Source: Actinocorallia herbida
GTDB taxonomy: Bacteria; Actinomycetota; Actinomycetes; Streptosporangiales; Streptosporangiaceae
Reading direction: 5' to 3'
DNA length: 64,000 nt
Assembly: GCF_003751225.1 (NCBI RefSeq)
Contig: NZ_RJKE01000001.1
Location: forward strand, 8,804,001 to 8,868,000
Positions 1 to 8,108 of the stretch are shown here, one piece after another. The notes beneath the pieces were generated by a model that did not search any database, was not told the origin of the DNA, and was given only the letters and a program-made list of their open reading frames with translations. A program made the translations under genes and the position numbers. The first letter of the stretch is position 1, and each line of letters starts with the position of its first letter.

Positions 1-658
1 CCGCGAGGGAGCTGGTCCGGTCGAGGCCCGGGGTCGGGAACGCGGTGATGAAGACCGCGGCGACGGCCGCGAGGGCCCCGGCGACCGCCCACGCCGACAT
101 CGAGATCCGGCCGAGCCTGATGCCCATCAGCGCGGACGTCTCGGCGTCCTCGGCGACCGCGCGCATCGACACGCCCCAGGGGGTGTACTTGAAGGCGAGC
201 AGGAACAGTCCGATGAGCACCGCCGCCACGACGAGCGCGGCGATCCTGGTCTGCGCGATGGTGACGCCGCCGAGGACGACGACCCGGTCCTGCCAGGGGT
301 CGCCGAGCGACATCACTGAGGTGCCGAGCCGTCTGCTGAGCTCGGCCATGAGCACGATGTCGATGCCGATGGTGGCGATGGCGACGACGTCGCGGCGGGC
401 CTTGGCGCGGCGCAGCAGGACGAGTTCGATGAGCGCGCCGGCCGCGGCCGCGGCGAGGACGCCGACCACGAGCGCGCCGACGAAGCCCAGGTCCTCGTGC
501 AGGACCGCGGTGACGTAGCCGCCGAGCAGCAGCAGCGAGGCGTGCGCGAAGTTCACGACCTCGGTGGCCCGGAAGATGACGACGAAGCCGAGCGCGATCA
601 GCGCGTAGACCGAGCCGAGGCTGAGCCCGTTGATCAGCAGTTCGATGAGCCTGGTCAC
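1..658 (-). CDS. livH: Branched-chain amino acid ABC transporter permease, LivH type (partial, runs off left edge)
   Basis: Inner-membrane permease of a HAAT-type importer for branched-chain or similar amino acids; with its LivM partner it would form the channel. About 219 N-terminal residues are visible. The first hydrophobic segment carries the LivH pattern NGLSLGSVYALIALG, followed by FRATEVVNFAH and several more spans. The GTG start at 658 follows a strong GGAGGAGGG ribosome-binding site. It is the third gene of a leftward livF-livG-livH series, 52 bases after livG; LivM and the binding protein presumably lie beyond the edge. Family assignment is secure, the exact substrate is not. Confidence 0.88.
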   Translation of the reverse strand, partial: MTRLIELLINGLSLGSVYALIALGFVVIFRATEVVNFAHASLLLLGGYVTAVLHEDLGFVGALVVGVLAAAAAGALIELVLLRRAKARRDVVAIATIGIDIVLMAELSRRLGTSVMSLGDPWQDRVVVLGGVTIAQTRIAALVVAAVLIGLFLLAFKYTPWGVSMRAVAEDAETSALMGIRLGRISMSAWAVAGALAAVAAVFITAFPTPGLDRTSSLA

Positions 659-710
659 GGTCCCTCCTCCCGGGTGGGCGCGGCGGGGGACGGGTCGGCG
701 GGAAGCCTGG

Positions 711-1487
711 TCATGAGGCCTCCTCTCCCAGATAGGCGCGGAGGACCTCGGGGTCGCGCTGCACCTCGGCGGGGGTGCCGGAGGCGATGCGGCGCCCGAA
801 GTCCAGGACGGTGACGTGGTCGGCGAGGCGCATGACGAGGCCCATGTCGTGCTCGACCAGCAGGATGGAGATGCCGAGCGATGTGCGGACCGCGTGGACG
901 AGTTCGGCCATCTCCAGGCGTTCTGTGGCGTTCATGCCGGCGACCGGCTCGTCGAGCATGAGCAGCCGGGGCTCGCCGCAGAGCGCGCGGGCGAGCTCGA
1001 CCCTCTTCTGGTCGCCGTACGGCAGGGCGCCGACGGGAGAGGCGAGCCGGTGCGCGATGCCGGCGAAGTCGGCGATCTCCCTGGCGCGTTCGCGGTGCTG
1101 CCGCTCCTCGCGCAGGGCGCCGGGCCAGCGCAGGCCGGCCCGGACGAAGCCGGCGCGCATCAGCCTGTGCCGGCCGAGCATGAGGTTGTCCTCGACGCTG
1201 AGCAGCGGGGACAGCGCGAGGTTCTGAAACGTTCGGGCGATGCCGAGGGCGCCGACGCGGTGCGGTGCCATGGCGGTCAGTTCCCGGCGGCCGAAGGTGA
1301 CCTTGCCGGAGGTCGCCCGGTAGACCCCCGACAGGACGTTGAAGCACGTCGACTTCCCGGCCCCGTTGGGGCCGATGACGGCGTGCAGGGTGCCGGGCGC
1401 GACGGTGAAGCTCACCGAGTCCAGCGCAACAATCCCGGCAAAACGGACGGTCAGTTGATCGACCACGAGTTCGGGCACTTCACTCAC
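711..1487 (-). CDS. livG: Branched-chain amino acid ABC transporter ATP-binding protein LivG
   Basis: Cytoplasmic ATPase of the Liv-type importer, 258 residues, the usual LivG length. It has Walker A GPNGAGKST, the LivG-typical FNVLSGVYRATSGKV stretch, a signature region reading YGDQKRVELARAL, Walker B LLMLDEP and the H-loop in LLVEHDMGLV. The signature lacks the canonical LSGGQ serine/glycines (PYGDQKR), which is common in LivG proteins. The reading frame extends upstream to 1601, but GTG at 1487 has GGGGAGAGG about nine bases before it and gives the family N-terminus; GTG at 1496 is the alternative. It lies between livF and livH on the same strand. Confidence 0.9.
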   Translation of the reverse strand: MSEVPELVVDQLTVRFAGIVALDSVSFTVAPGTLHAVIGPNGAGKSTCFNVLSGVYRATSGKVTFGRRELTAMAPHRVGALGIARTFQNLALSPLLSVEDNLMLGRHRLMRAGFVRAGLRWPGALREERQHRERAREIADFAGIAHRLASPVGALPYGDQKRVELARALCGEPRLLMLDEPVAGMNATERLEMAELVHAVRTSLGISILLVEHDMGLVMRLADHVTVLDFGRRIASGTPAEVQRDPEVLRAYLGEEAS

Positions 1488-1637
1488 CTGCGACACCTCT
1501 CCCCCGAAGTGCGATCGACGGCCCTGGCGGGCCCTGGTCCTGCGGCGCCCGAAGACGCCGGTCGTGCTGCGCCGTGCCTGCCGCGTCCCTTGCCGGGACA
1601 CCGCGCGGGGCGCGTCCGTGCTCGTTCACGTGCTCGC

Positions 1638-2444
1638 TCACGGCGCCGTCGGCTCCCACTTGGCGATGCCGCGCCGGGTCCGGAAGACCGGCGCAGGCTC
1701 GTCGGAGACGCCGAGGTAGCGGCGGCGCACCTCGTCGCTGGCGGCCAGTTCGGCGGACGGCCCCTCCAGAGCGACCTCGCCGACGTCGAGCACGTAGGCG
1801 TAGTTCGACAGCCGGAGCGCCAGTGCCGCGTTCTGCTCGACCAGCAGCACCGAGGTGCCCTGCCGGTTGATCTCGGCGACGGTCCTGGCGATGTGCTCGG
1901 CCATCTTCGGGGCGAGCCCGAGGGTCGGCTCGTCGAGCAGCAGCACCTTGGGGCGGGCCATCAGCGCCCGGCCCATCGCGAGCATCTGCTGCTCGCCGCC
2001 CGACAGCAGCGACGCGCGCTGGGTGCGCCGCTCGGCGAGGATCGGGAAGAGGTCGAAGACCCGCTTGCGCACCTCGGCCGGGGCGTGGAAGCCGCCGGCC
2101 CGCAGGTTCTCCTCGACCGTCATCCGCCCGAAGACCCGGCGGCCCTCGGGCGCCTGGACGACGCCCGCGGCGACGATCCGGTGCGGCGGCGCCTTGGTCA
2201 GCCGGGCTTCGGCACAGCTGATGTGCCCGCCGGTCACCAGGCCTCCGTGGAAGCGCAGCACCCCGGAGATCGCGCGCATCAGGGTCGTCTTGCCGGCGCC
2301 GTTCGCGCCGAGCACCGCGACGACCTCGCCCCGCGGCACCTGGAGCGACACCCCGTGCAGGGCCCGGACCGCCCGGCCATAGGAGACCGTCAGGTCGCGC
2401 ACGGACAGGGCCGTGCCATCGCGCACGGTCGGTGTCTTCACCAT
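1638..2444 (-). CDS. livF: Branched-chain amino acid ABC transporter ATP-binding protein LivF
   Basis: Second ATPase of the Liv importer, 268 residues. Visible motifs are Walker A GANGAGKTT, the LivF-typical VQAPEGRRVFGRMTVEENL, the ABC signature LLSGGEQQMLAMGRAL, Walker B VLLLDEPTLGLAP and LLVEQNAALAL. ATG 2444 is preceded by GAGGAG six bases upstream; earlier in-frame starts would run across the divergent regulatory region. It is the first gene of the leftward operon, with a 150-base gap to livG. A C-terminal tail of about 25 residues (ending near FRTRRGIAKWEP) is longer than in typical LivF and unexplained. Confidence 0.9.
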   Translation of the reverse strand: MVKTPTVRDGTALSVRDLTVSYGRAVRALHGVSLQVPRGEVVAVLGANGAGKTTLMRAISGVLRFHGGLVTGGHISCAEARLTKAPPHRIVAAGVVQAPEGRRVFGRMTVEENLRAGGFHAPAEVRKRVFDLFPILAERRTQRASLLSGGEQQMLAMGRALMARPKVLLLDEPTLGLAPKMAEHIARTVAEINRQGTSVLLVEQNAALALRLSNYAYVLDVGEVALEGPSAELAASDEVRRRYLGVSDEPAPVFRTRRGIAKWEPTAP

Positions 2445-2530
2445 GATCCTCCTCACAGACGGTGCGAGGATGATGCGCGTCCGGCGCCCGCGAAGGCGAT
2501 GGGCCTCCGACCCTGATGCGCCAGGCGTCC

Positions 2531-2561
2531 TGTGCGTACGCACAATCCACAGGCTGTGGAT
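2531..2561. promoter_or_regulatory. Two abutting perfect palindromes in the livF / PucR divergent region
   Basis: TGTGCGTACGCACA (2531-2544) is a perfect 14-base palindrome. It is followed with no gap by ATCCACAGGCTGTGGAT (2545-2561), a perfect 8+1+8 inverted repeat. They lie in the 263-base region between livF (leftward, start 2444) and the PucR gene (rightward, start 2708). Position beside a regulator gene suggests an operator; the binding protein is inferred to be the neighbouring PucR protein. No match to a known PucR site is claimed. Confidence 0.55.
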
Positions 2562-2707
2562 CCCGGCCGACCTGGGACGATGCGCGAACGCTCCCGCGCC
2601 GGACTGTGCGGCCTGCCGAAGGGCCTTGGGCAGCGGCACAACCGCGCCCGCCAGCCGAGTGCGGGCCGCCATGGACCGGACGGGGCCGCCGCGCCAGCAT
2701 CGGACCG

Positions 2708-3910
2708 GTGAGCGAACCGAGACTTCACCTGTGGCTGGCCGAGCGGTTGCCGGACCTGGCGTCGCGGCTCGTGGACGAGTTCGGCAGACGCGTGCCGTTC
2801 TACGCCGAGCAGCCTCGTGAGGTGCTCGACGGACAGTTGCGTCCGGCGATCGAGGCGAACCTGCGGATCGCGGTGAAGACGCTACGCCAGCAACGACCCT
2901 TCACCGTCGACGAGCGGGCCGAGGTGATCGAATGGTCGGCCCGCAGGGCCGAGCAGGGTGTGCCGTTGGAGGCCGTGCTCACCGCCTACCACCTGGCGAT
3001 CGAGCTGTGCTGGCAGGCGCTCGTGGAGGAGGCGAGCGAGGAGGAGGCCGGGGAGCTGGGCGCGCTCGCGCTGCACTTCTTCGGTTATCTGCGCGCGGTG
3101 GTGCCCGCCGTGGCGCTCGCGCACGCCCAGGAGGGCAGGGAGCGCTACGGGGAGCTGCGCGCCGCGCGCAGGGCCGTGCTCGACGCGCTGCTCGTGGGCG
3201 CGCCCGCCGATGAGCCCGCGCTGCGCGCCGGGGTACCTCTGGCCGCCGCCTACGACGTGCTGGTCCTGCGCGGCGACCCCGATCCCGACCCCGCGGCGGC
3301 GCGCCAACTGACCCGGCAGGTGCAGTCGGTGCTCGACGCGCACGCCCGATCCCCCGTACTCGCGGTCCTGGACGGGATGTCCGGCACCGCCCTCCTGCCC
3401 GCCAAGGGCGGCGAGGCCGCGGGCGCTCCGGGCCGTGCGCGGCCCGCCACCGCCGCGGACTGCGCCGACCCGCTCGCGGACCTGGTGGACCGGATCGTCC
3501 TCGCGACGGGCCGGGCCGTGACCGTCACGACGGCGCCCGCCGCGGGCGCCGCGGCGATCCCCGGCGCGCTCCGCGAGTCCGCGGAGGTCGCCGAGCTGGT
3601 CCTGCGGCTCGGCAGGCCGCCCGGCCTGTACCGGATGACCGACGTGCTGCTGGAGTACCAGATCGCGCGGCCGGGCAACGGCCTCGCCCAGCTCGCCGCC
3701 CGGCTCGACCCGCTCGACGACCGCCCCGAGCTCATGGAGACGCTGCGCGTCTACATCGACCAGGGGCACAACCGGCGCCGCGCCGCCGAGACCCTCCAGG
3801 TCCACCGCAACACCCTCGACTACCGGCTGCGCGGGATCTCCGCGCTCACCGGCCTCGACCCGTCGGGCCCCGAACTCGCCGCGGCGCTCACCGCGCGCGC
3901 CCTGCGCTGA
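2708..3910 (+). CDS. PucR/CdaR-family transcriptional regulator with RsbRD-like N-terminal domain
   Basis: DNA-binding regulator of 400 residues. The N-terminal half (about 10-160) is helical and resembles the RsbRD N-terminal domain (LASRLVDEFGRRVPFY ... AVLTAYHLAIELCW). The C-terminus has the PucR-type helix-turn-helix, YIDQGHNRRRAAETLQVHRN followed by TLDYRLRGISALTGLD. GTG 2708 starts just before the conserved domain; the longer frame from 2516 would read through the palindromic intergenic region. It is transcribed divergently from livF, so control of the Liv importer is likely, by analogy with other PucR-type regulators placed next to the transporters they control. The effector is unknown. 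Confidence 0.82.
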   Translation: MSEPRLHLWLAERLPDLASRLVDEFGRRVPFYAEQPREVLDGQLRPAIEANLRIAVKTLRQQRPFTVDERAEVIEWSARRAEQGVPLEAVLTAYHLAIELCWQALVEEASEEEAGELGALALHFFGYLRAVVPAVALAHAQEGRERYGELRAARRAVLDALLVGAPADEPALRAGVPLAAAYDVLVLRGDPDPDPAAARQLTRQVQSVLDAHARSPVLAVLDGMSGTALLPAKGGEAAGAPGRARPATAADCADPLADLVDRIVLATGRAVTVTTAPAAGAAAIPGALRESAEVAELVLRLGRPPGLYRMTDVLLEYQIARPGNGLAQLAARLDPLDDRPELMETLRVYIDQGHNRRRAAETLQVHRNTLDYRLRGISALTGLDPSGPELAAALTARALR

Positions 3911-4028
3911 CCGCGCGCGATCCATCAGCGCGCGCCCCATCCGCGTGATCGTCTTCCGCCAGAACCCCATCGCCACCACCCCCGAAGACCTCGTGCGACG
4001 TCCCCGGACGTCCGGCACTCAGTCTGCT

Positions 4029-4065
4029 CGATCTTCTTCAAGATCGCTCAGCGGCCTGTGGACAA
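4029..4065. terminator. Short hairpin plus DnaA-box-like 9-mer between convergent genes
   Basis: CGATCTT and AAGATCG (4029-4035 and 4040-4046) form a 7-base-pair hairpin with a CTTC loop in the gap between the convergent PucR and cyclase genes, so a weak bidirectional terminator is possible. Eleven bases on, TGTGGACAA (4057-4065) is the complement of TTGTCCACA, the actinobacterial DnaA-box consensus. Function of the 9-mer is not established. Confidence 0.35.
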
Positions 4066-4070
4066 CTCTC

Positions 4071-5747
4071 TCAGTCTGCGTCGCGGCGGGGCGGCCGCAG
4101 CATCGGGAGCAGCGGGAGGAACCGGCGTCGGCGGCGCAGCCCCTTGGCCCGCACGATCAGCTCGGGCAGCGGCACCGCGTTCTCGACCGGGACCCGGGGA
4201 TGGACGAGCACGGTGGGCCTGGGCCGTCCGCGCAGGGTGATCGGCGCCCCGGTCTCCCAGCGGAAGCGCTCGAGCTCCGACGCGTCCTCCAGCACCTGGT
4301 CCGACGCCAGCACCCGCGACGGCGCGGTCTTCGCCAGGTCGCTGAGCCGCGCCGCCTCGTTCACTGGGTCGCCGATGACGGTGTACTCGAACCGCTGCTC
4401 GGCGCCGATGTAGCCGGCCACGACCTGGCCGAGCGAGATGCCGATCCCGGCCGTCACCTCCGGCACCCGCTCGCGCAGCAGCGCGGCCATCTCGCGGCCC
4501 GCGGCGAGCGCGTGCCCTCCCGCCTCCGGCAGGTCCGCCGGGGCGCCGAAGATCGCCAGTGCCGCGTCGCCCTCGAACTTGTTGATCCAGCCGCCGTTGC
4601 GGTTCACACAGTCCACGACGACGCCGAAGAAGAGGTTGAGCAGCGCGACGACCTCGTCCGGCGGACGCTCGGCGGCCATCCGCGTCGACCCTGCGAGGTC
4701 GACGAACAGCACGGCCACCTCCTTCTCCTCCCCGCCCAGGGAGATGTCGGAGTTGAGCGCGAGTTCCGCGACGTCACTGCCGACATGCCGGGAGAACAGG
4801 TCCTGGAGCCGCTCGTGCGCCCGCAGGCCGGTGACCATCGTGTTGAAGCCCGCCTGGAGCTGGCCCAGCTCACTGGCGTCGAAGACGGCGATCTCGGTGT
4901 CGAGGTCGCCGCGCGACACCCGCTCCATCGCCTCGCGCACGGTCCGGATCGGGTCGCCGAGCGCCTGCGCCACCCACCACGTCACCTGGAAGCTGATCGC
5001 CAGCGCGATGCAGCCGAGCACGAGGCCGGACCGCGCCGCCTCGTAGGAGTCGAAGTCCGGGTCGGTGAGCGCGACGATCGCGATGACGATGAGCCCGAGC
5101 ATGGGCACCGCGGTGCCGACCGCCCAGGCGAGCATGGCGCGGGTGCGCACCCGGGAGAAGAGGTGCTCGCGCGGCGGCTTGGTGGCCAGCACGAGGGAGG
5201 CGGCGGGCCGCAGCAGCCGCTCGGTCATCAGGTAGACGAGCGCGATGGTGGTGATGCCGCCGAGAAGGCAGGTCATCCCCATCTTCAGGGCCATGAGCGG
5301 CCCGTAGAAGGCGTTGAGGATCGTCCACCCGGTCGCCCCGACCACCCACAGCACGCCCTGGATGAGGCTGAGCCGCGCGGGCCCGAGCAGGACGGCGAGG
5401 CGCTGCTCCCGGTCCGGGGTGCCCCGCTCGCTCACCAGACGGCGGATCGGGGCGAACTCCTTGAGCGCCCACCACACCGCGCAGGGCACGGCGAACACGG
5501 GGTAGGACGCGAACGCGATGAGGTTGACGAGATCGGCGTTCGGATAGAGCCGGTCCACGTCTTCGGGGTTGGGCAGCACGAGCAGCACGAAGACCAGGAC
5601 CACCGCGGCGCCGACCGCGTTCGCGCAGAGGACCGCCGTGGTGAGGAGCCACCGGACCCGGATCTCCAGGAAGGTCGGCACCCCCGGGATGCTCGCGATC
5701 TTCTCCTGCAAGGAGTCGAGGCTGTGCGCGATCTGCTCCCGGTCCAC
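4071..5747 (-). CDS. Membrane-bound class III adenylate cyclase with HAMP domain
   Basis: Makes cAMP from ATP at the inner face of the membrane. In 558 residues there are about six membrane spans (35-60, 75-95, 130-175, 205-228, 240-262), a HAMP linker (about 258-313) and a C-terminal class III cyclase domain (340-520). Catalytic residues look complete: metal-binding Asp350 (FVDLAGST) and Asp394, adenine-selecting Lys390 (NKFEGD) and Asp460 (VIGDPVNEAARL), and transition-state Asn463 and Arg467. The architecture matches mycobacterial Rv1318c/Rv3645-type cyclases. The GTG start has GGAGGTGAT seven bases upstream. It is transcribed alone. A CRP-like box near 62510 is the only possible cAMP target site noticed. 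Confidence 0.9.
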   Translation of the reverse strand: MDREQIAHSLDSLQEKIASIPGVPTFLEIRVRWLLTTAVLCANAVGAAVVLVFVLLVLPNPEDVDRLYPNADLVNLIAFASYPVFAVPCAVWWALKEFAPIRRLVSERGTPDREQRLAVLLGPARLSLIQGVLWVVGATGWTILNAFYGPLMALKMGMTCLLGGITTIALVYLMTERLLRPAASLVLATKPPREHLFSRVRTRAMLAWAVGTAVPMLGLIVIAIVALTDPDFDSYEAARSGLVLGCIALAISFQVTWWVAQALGDPIRTVREAMERVSRGDLDTEIAVFDASELGQLQAGFNTMVTGLRAHERLQDLFSRHVGSDVAELALNSDISLGGEEKEVAVLFVDLAGSTRMAAERPPDEVVALLNLFFGVVVDCVNRNGGWINKFEGDAALAIFGAPADLPEAGGHALAAGREMAALLRERVPEVTAGIGISLGQVVAGYIGAEQRFEYTVIGDPVNEAARLSDLAKTAPSRVLASDQVLEDASELERFRWETGAPITLRGRPRPTVLVHPRVPVENAVPLPELIVRAKGLRRRRRFLPLLPMLRPPRRDAD

Positions 5748-5924
5748 CCGATCACCTCCGCGCGCGTCACTCTACGCACCGGGCGGTAAGGAGAGAAAGG
5801 CCACAGGTCACAAGTTCACCGGAGCTTTCGTGCACTCGGCACTATGGCAGACCCCACAGGACGAACCCGTAAGTCGGCGCGTACCGGTCAGTAATATGTG
5901 CACGACTTTCACGGAGGACCTCCC

Positions 5925-6434
5925 ATGACCGCCTCACCCGCGACCACACCGCCGCCCGGCGCCCGGATCCCGACCCAGGACCTCGGCCTCATCTCGCCGG
6001 ACGATCTCAGATCGGCGGGCATCTACGACGGCTGCTTCGGCTGCGGCAAGGACGTCGCCGACGGCCTCCAGGTCGAACGCACCTCCTCCGACGGCACCTT
6101 CGTCCACGGCCACTTCCACGTCGGGGACCGGCACCAGGGCGCCCCCGGCCTCGCGCACGGCGGCCTGCTGGCCACCGCCATGGACGAGATCCTCGGCACC
6201 GCGGCCTGGAGCCTCGGCAGGATGGCGGTCACGGGCCGCCTGGAGACCGACTACCGGATGCCCGTGCCGGTCGGCTCCACCGTCTACCTCAAGGCCTGGT
6301 GCACGGGCGTGGAGGGACGCAAGATCTACCTGCGCTCGGAAGGCAGGCTGAACGACCCGGACGGGCCCATCGCGGTCGAGGCGGCCGCCCTGTTCGTCGA
6401 GGTGCCCGCGGTGCACTTCACCCAGGAGCGCTGA
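5925..6434 (+). CDS. PaaI/THEM4-type hotdog-fold thioesterase
   Basis: Probable acyl-CoA thioesterase of 169 residues with a single hotdog domain. YDGCFGCGKDVADGLQ near residue 40 and APGLAHGGLLATAMDE near residue 80 fit the PaaI-like family, where the HGG region lies by the active site and Asp/Glu on the following helix is catalytic. The C-x-x-C before the domain (CFGCG) is typical of the THEM4/actinobacterial branch. ATG 5925 follows GGAGGA at six bases; the earlier frame start at 5898 lacks a comparable site. A second, larger thioesterase lies convergently downstream. The substrate cannot be read from sequence. Confidence 0.82.
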   Translation: MTASPATTPPPGARIPTQDLGLISPDDLRSAGIYDGCFGCGKDVADGLQVERTSSDGTFVHGHFHVGDRHQGAPGLAHGGLLATAMDEILGTAAWSLGRMAVTGRLETDYRMPVPVGSTVYLKAWCTGVEGRKIYLRSEGRLNDPDGPIAVEAAALFVEVPAVHFTQER

Positions 6435-6443
6435 GCACCCGAG

Positions 6444-6485
6444 CGCGACGGCCGGTCCGGGAACGTTCCCGGACCGGCCGTCGCG
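6444..6485. terminator. 42-base perfect palindrome between convergent thioesterase genes
   Basis: Every base from 6444 to 6464 pairs with 6465 to 6485, giving a perfect 21+21 palindrome centred on GAAC/GTTC. It starts 10 bases after the stop of the upstream thioesterase and ends 37 bases before the stop of the convergent one. Its place between two gene ends and its very stable stem suggest a bidirectional transcription terminator; no T-run follows, as is common in GC-rich actinobacteria. Confidence 0.75.
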
Positions 6486-6521
6486 TGTCCGGAGGCCGAG
6501 GGCGCCGCCGGACGGTGCGGC

Positions 6522-7334
6522 TCATCCCGCCTGGGCGGGGCTGTGCAGCCGGACCTTCGCGAGCTGCCTGGCCTGCGCGACGAGGCGGTCCTCGCTGTCC
6601 CAGACCTCGATGTCCTCCTCGATGAGGCCGCCCGCGAGGTTGCGGCTCTCGGCCTGCACCCGCAACCAGCCCGGCGCGGGCAGCGCCCGAAGGTGCACCG
6701 TCAGCTCGAGGGTCGGCACCCAGCCGTTGAGCGCCATCTCGAAGGCCACCGGCGGCAGCGCGTCGACGGTGTACAGGAGCATGAACGGGTCGGGCTCGGT
6801 GCCGTCGGCGAGGCGGAGCCAGCTGCGCAGGAGCCCGACGCCGGAAGGCTTGCCGCGCGCCCAGCCCGACGTCGCGGGATCATGCCTGACCTCGGTGTGC
6901 CGCATCATCGTGACGACCTCGGCGAACTCCTTCGGCGGCGCGTAGCACTCCTCCACCGGAGGGAGCGCGGGCGGCTTCGCGGTGGTGCGCACGTCGTCCG
7001 GCAGGTCGGCGAGGTCGCCGTACGCCGCGAGCACGCGGATGCGCTCCTTGCCATCCTGGACGAGGCGGGCCATCGCCGTCGTCTGAGTGCGGCCCTCCCT
7101 CAGGGTCTCGGTCTCGATGACCGCGGGACCCGGCGTCGCCGCGCTCAGGTAGTGCGCGGTGATCGTCAGGGGATGGGGGTGCTTCAGGGTGCCGCCCAAG
7201 GCCCGCGCCACAAGGGCGAGGAGGTAGCCGCCGTTGGGCGCGGGCCCTCCGGTGCCCCATTCCGCCGACACCTCCGCGGCGATCCTGCCGTCGACCAGGC
7301 TGCTGCTGGTCGTGTCCGCCCCGAACCTCGACAT
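6522..7334 (-). CDS. TesB-like double-hotdog acyl-CoA thioesterase family protein
   Basis: 270 residues with a double-hotdog layout. The N-terminal half has SAEWGTGGPAPNGGYLLALV and the C-terminal half has GWVPTLELTVHLRALP and WDSEDRLVAQARQLAKV, the terminal signature of TesB-like thioesterase-superfamily proteins in actinobacteria. Such proteins hydrolyse acyl-CoAs; substrate range here is unknown. ATG 7334 is preceded by GAGGAGG; an earlier start at 7349 is weaker. It is transcribed toward the PaaI-type thioesterase, separated by the large palindrome, and divergently from the nucleosidase gene. Confidence 0.8.
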   Translation of the reverse strand: MSRFGADTTSSSLVDGRIAAEVSAEWGTGGPAPNGGYLLALVARALGGTLKHPHPLTITAHYLSAATPGPAVIETETLREGRTQTTAMARLVQDGKERIRVLAAYGDLADLPDDVRTTAKPPALPPVEECYAPPKEFAEVVTMMRHTEVRHDPATSGWARGKPSGVGLLRSWLRLADGTEPDPFMLLYTVDALPPVAFEMALNGWVPTLELTVHLRALPAPGWLRVQAESRNLAGGLIEEDIEVWDSEDRLVAQARQLAKVRLHSPAQAG

Positions 7335-7470
7335 GGCCCTCCTCCTCACCGAAGGAACCGAGTGTAGTTCGGTCCCTGCCGTGGCAGACGCCCGGGCGGT
7401 ACCCCGGCGACCGTGCCCGCGGTGGCCCCGGCGACCGCGGATCGAGACCCGGACGTGCAGGTCGACGCGC

Positions 7471-7476
7471 TAGCGT
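7471..7476 (+). promoter_or_regulatory. -10 box (TAGCGT) for a leaderless transcript
   Basis: TAGCGT lies six bases before ATG 7483, and no Shine-Dalgarno sequence precedes that ATG. This spacing places the transcription start at or next to the A of the start codon, the pattern of leaderless actinobacterial mRNAs. No clear -35 box is seen. Confidence 0.5.
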
Positions 7477-7482
7477 GCGGTC

Positions 7483-8049
7483 ATGCGGCTCACCGGAATC
7501 ATCGCCCCCGACCTCCCCCTTCTCGTCGTCGCTGCGGATGAGGAGGCCACCTATCTCGGCCGGGAACTCCCCGTCCTGCTCACCGGCATCGGCAAGGTCA
7601 ACGCCGCGGTCTCGGTCGCGGCGGTCCTCGCCAGGCACACCCCGGCAGAGATCATCAACCTCGGGACGGCGGGGGCGCTGCGCCCCGGGATCCACGGCAC
7701 GCACGAGGTCGCGCGGGTCATCCAGCACGACCTGGACGGCAGGGGGATCAGCGCCCTCACCGGACGCCCGACCGGGGAGCCGTTCGAGCTCAGGGCCGAG
7801 GGGCTGGTACTGGCGACGGGCGACGTCTTCGTCTCCGCCGAGGACGTCAGGGTGAAGCTCGCCGCGGACGCCCACCTGGTCGACATGGAGGGCTACGCGG
7901 TCGCCGCCGCGGCCGCCGCCGCCGGCGTGCCCGTGCGGCTCGTCAAGCATGTGAGCGACGGCGCGGACGACGACTCGGCGAAGACCTGGAAGGAGTCGGT
8001 GGACGACTGCGCCCGCGACCTCGCGGCCTGGGTGTCCACCCACCTGTAG
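7483..8049 (+). CDS. Nucleoside phosphorylase-superfamily nucleosidase
   Basis: 188 residues of the PNP/UDP phosphorylase fold, shorter than MTA/SAH nucleosidases (about 230). LPVLLTGIGKVNAA and INLGTAGALRPGI form the phosphate/ribose-binding strands, and VDMEGYAVAAAA carries the family Met-Glu-Gly motif that contacts ribose. The late Asp (HVSDGADDDSAKTW) sits where the base-recognising Asp is found in related nucleosidases. Likely role is hydrolysis of a purine nucleoside such as SAH, MTA or a related compound; the substrate is inferred only. It is transcribed alone from a probable leaderless promoter and ends at a hairpin terminator. Confidence 0.78.
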   Translation: MRLTGIIAPDLPLLVVAADEEATYLGRELPVLLTGIGKVNAAVSVAAVLARHTPAEIINLGTAGALRPGIHGTHEVARVIQHDLDGRGISALTGRPTGEPFELRAEGLVLATGDVFVSAEDVRVKLAADAHLVDMEGYAVAAAAAAAGVPVRLVKHVSDGADDDSAKTWKESVDDCARDLAAWVSTHL

Positions 8050-8064
8050 CGCGCCGGGAACGCC

Positions 8065-8098
8065 GAAGGCGTGCCCCCAAGGGTGGGAGCACGCCTTC
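8065..8098. terminator. Hairpin between convergent nucleosidase and pirin genes
   Basis: GAAGGCGTGC (8065-8074) pairs perfectly with GCACGCCTTC (8089-8098) across a 14-base loop. It lies in the 59-base gap between two converging stop codons and probably terminates both transcripts. Confidence 0.72.
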
Positions 8099-8108
8099 TG
8101 CCGGAGGG

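Noticed and set aside
4057-4065. Replication origin suggested by DnaA boxes
   Set aside because: Only three scattered boxes occur, more than 3 kb apart, without dnaA, dnaN or an AT-rich unwinding region.
3945-5789. 614-codon open frame opposite the adenylate cyclase
   Set aside because: It is the antisense shadow of a well-supported gene; its composition (His, Arg, Asp, Glu repeats) is typical of reverse-frame translation in GC-rich DNA and no domain is seen.
5925-7334. Two thioesterase genes as part of a polyketide or fatty-acid cluster
   Set aside because: No synthase, carrier protein or tailoring gene is nearby; they are convergent single genes.
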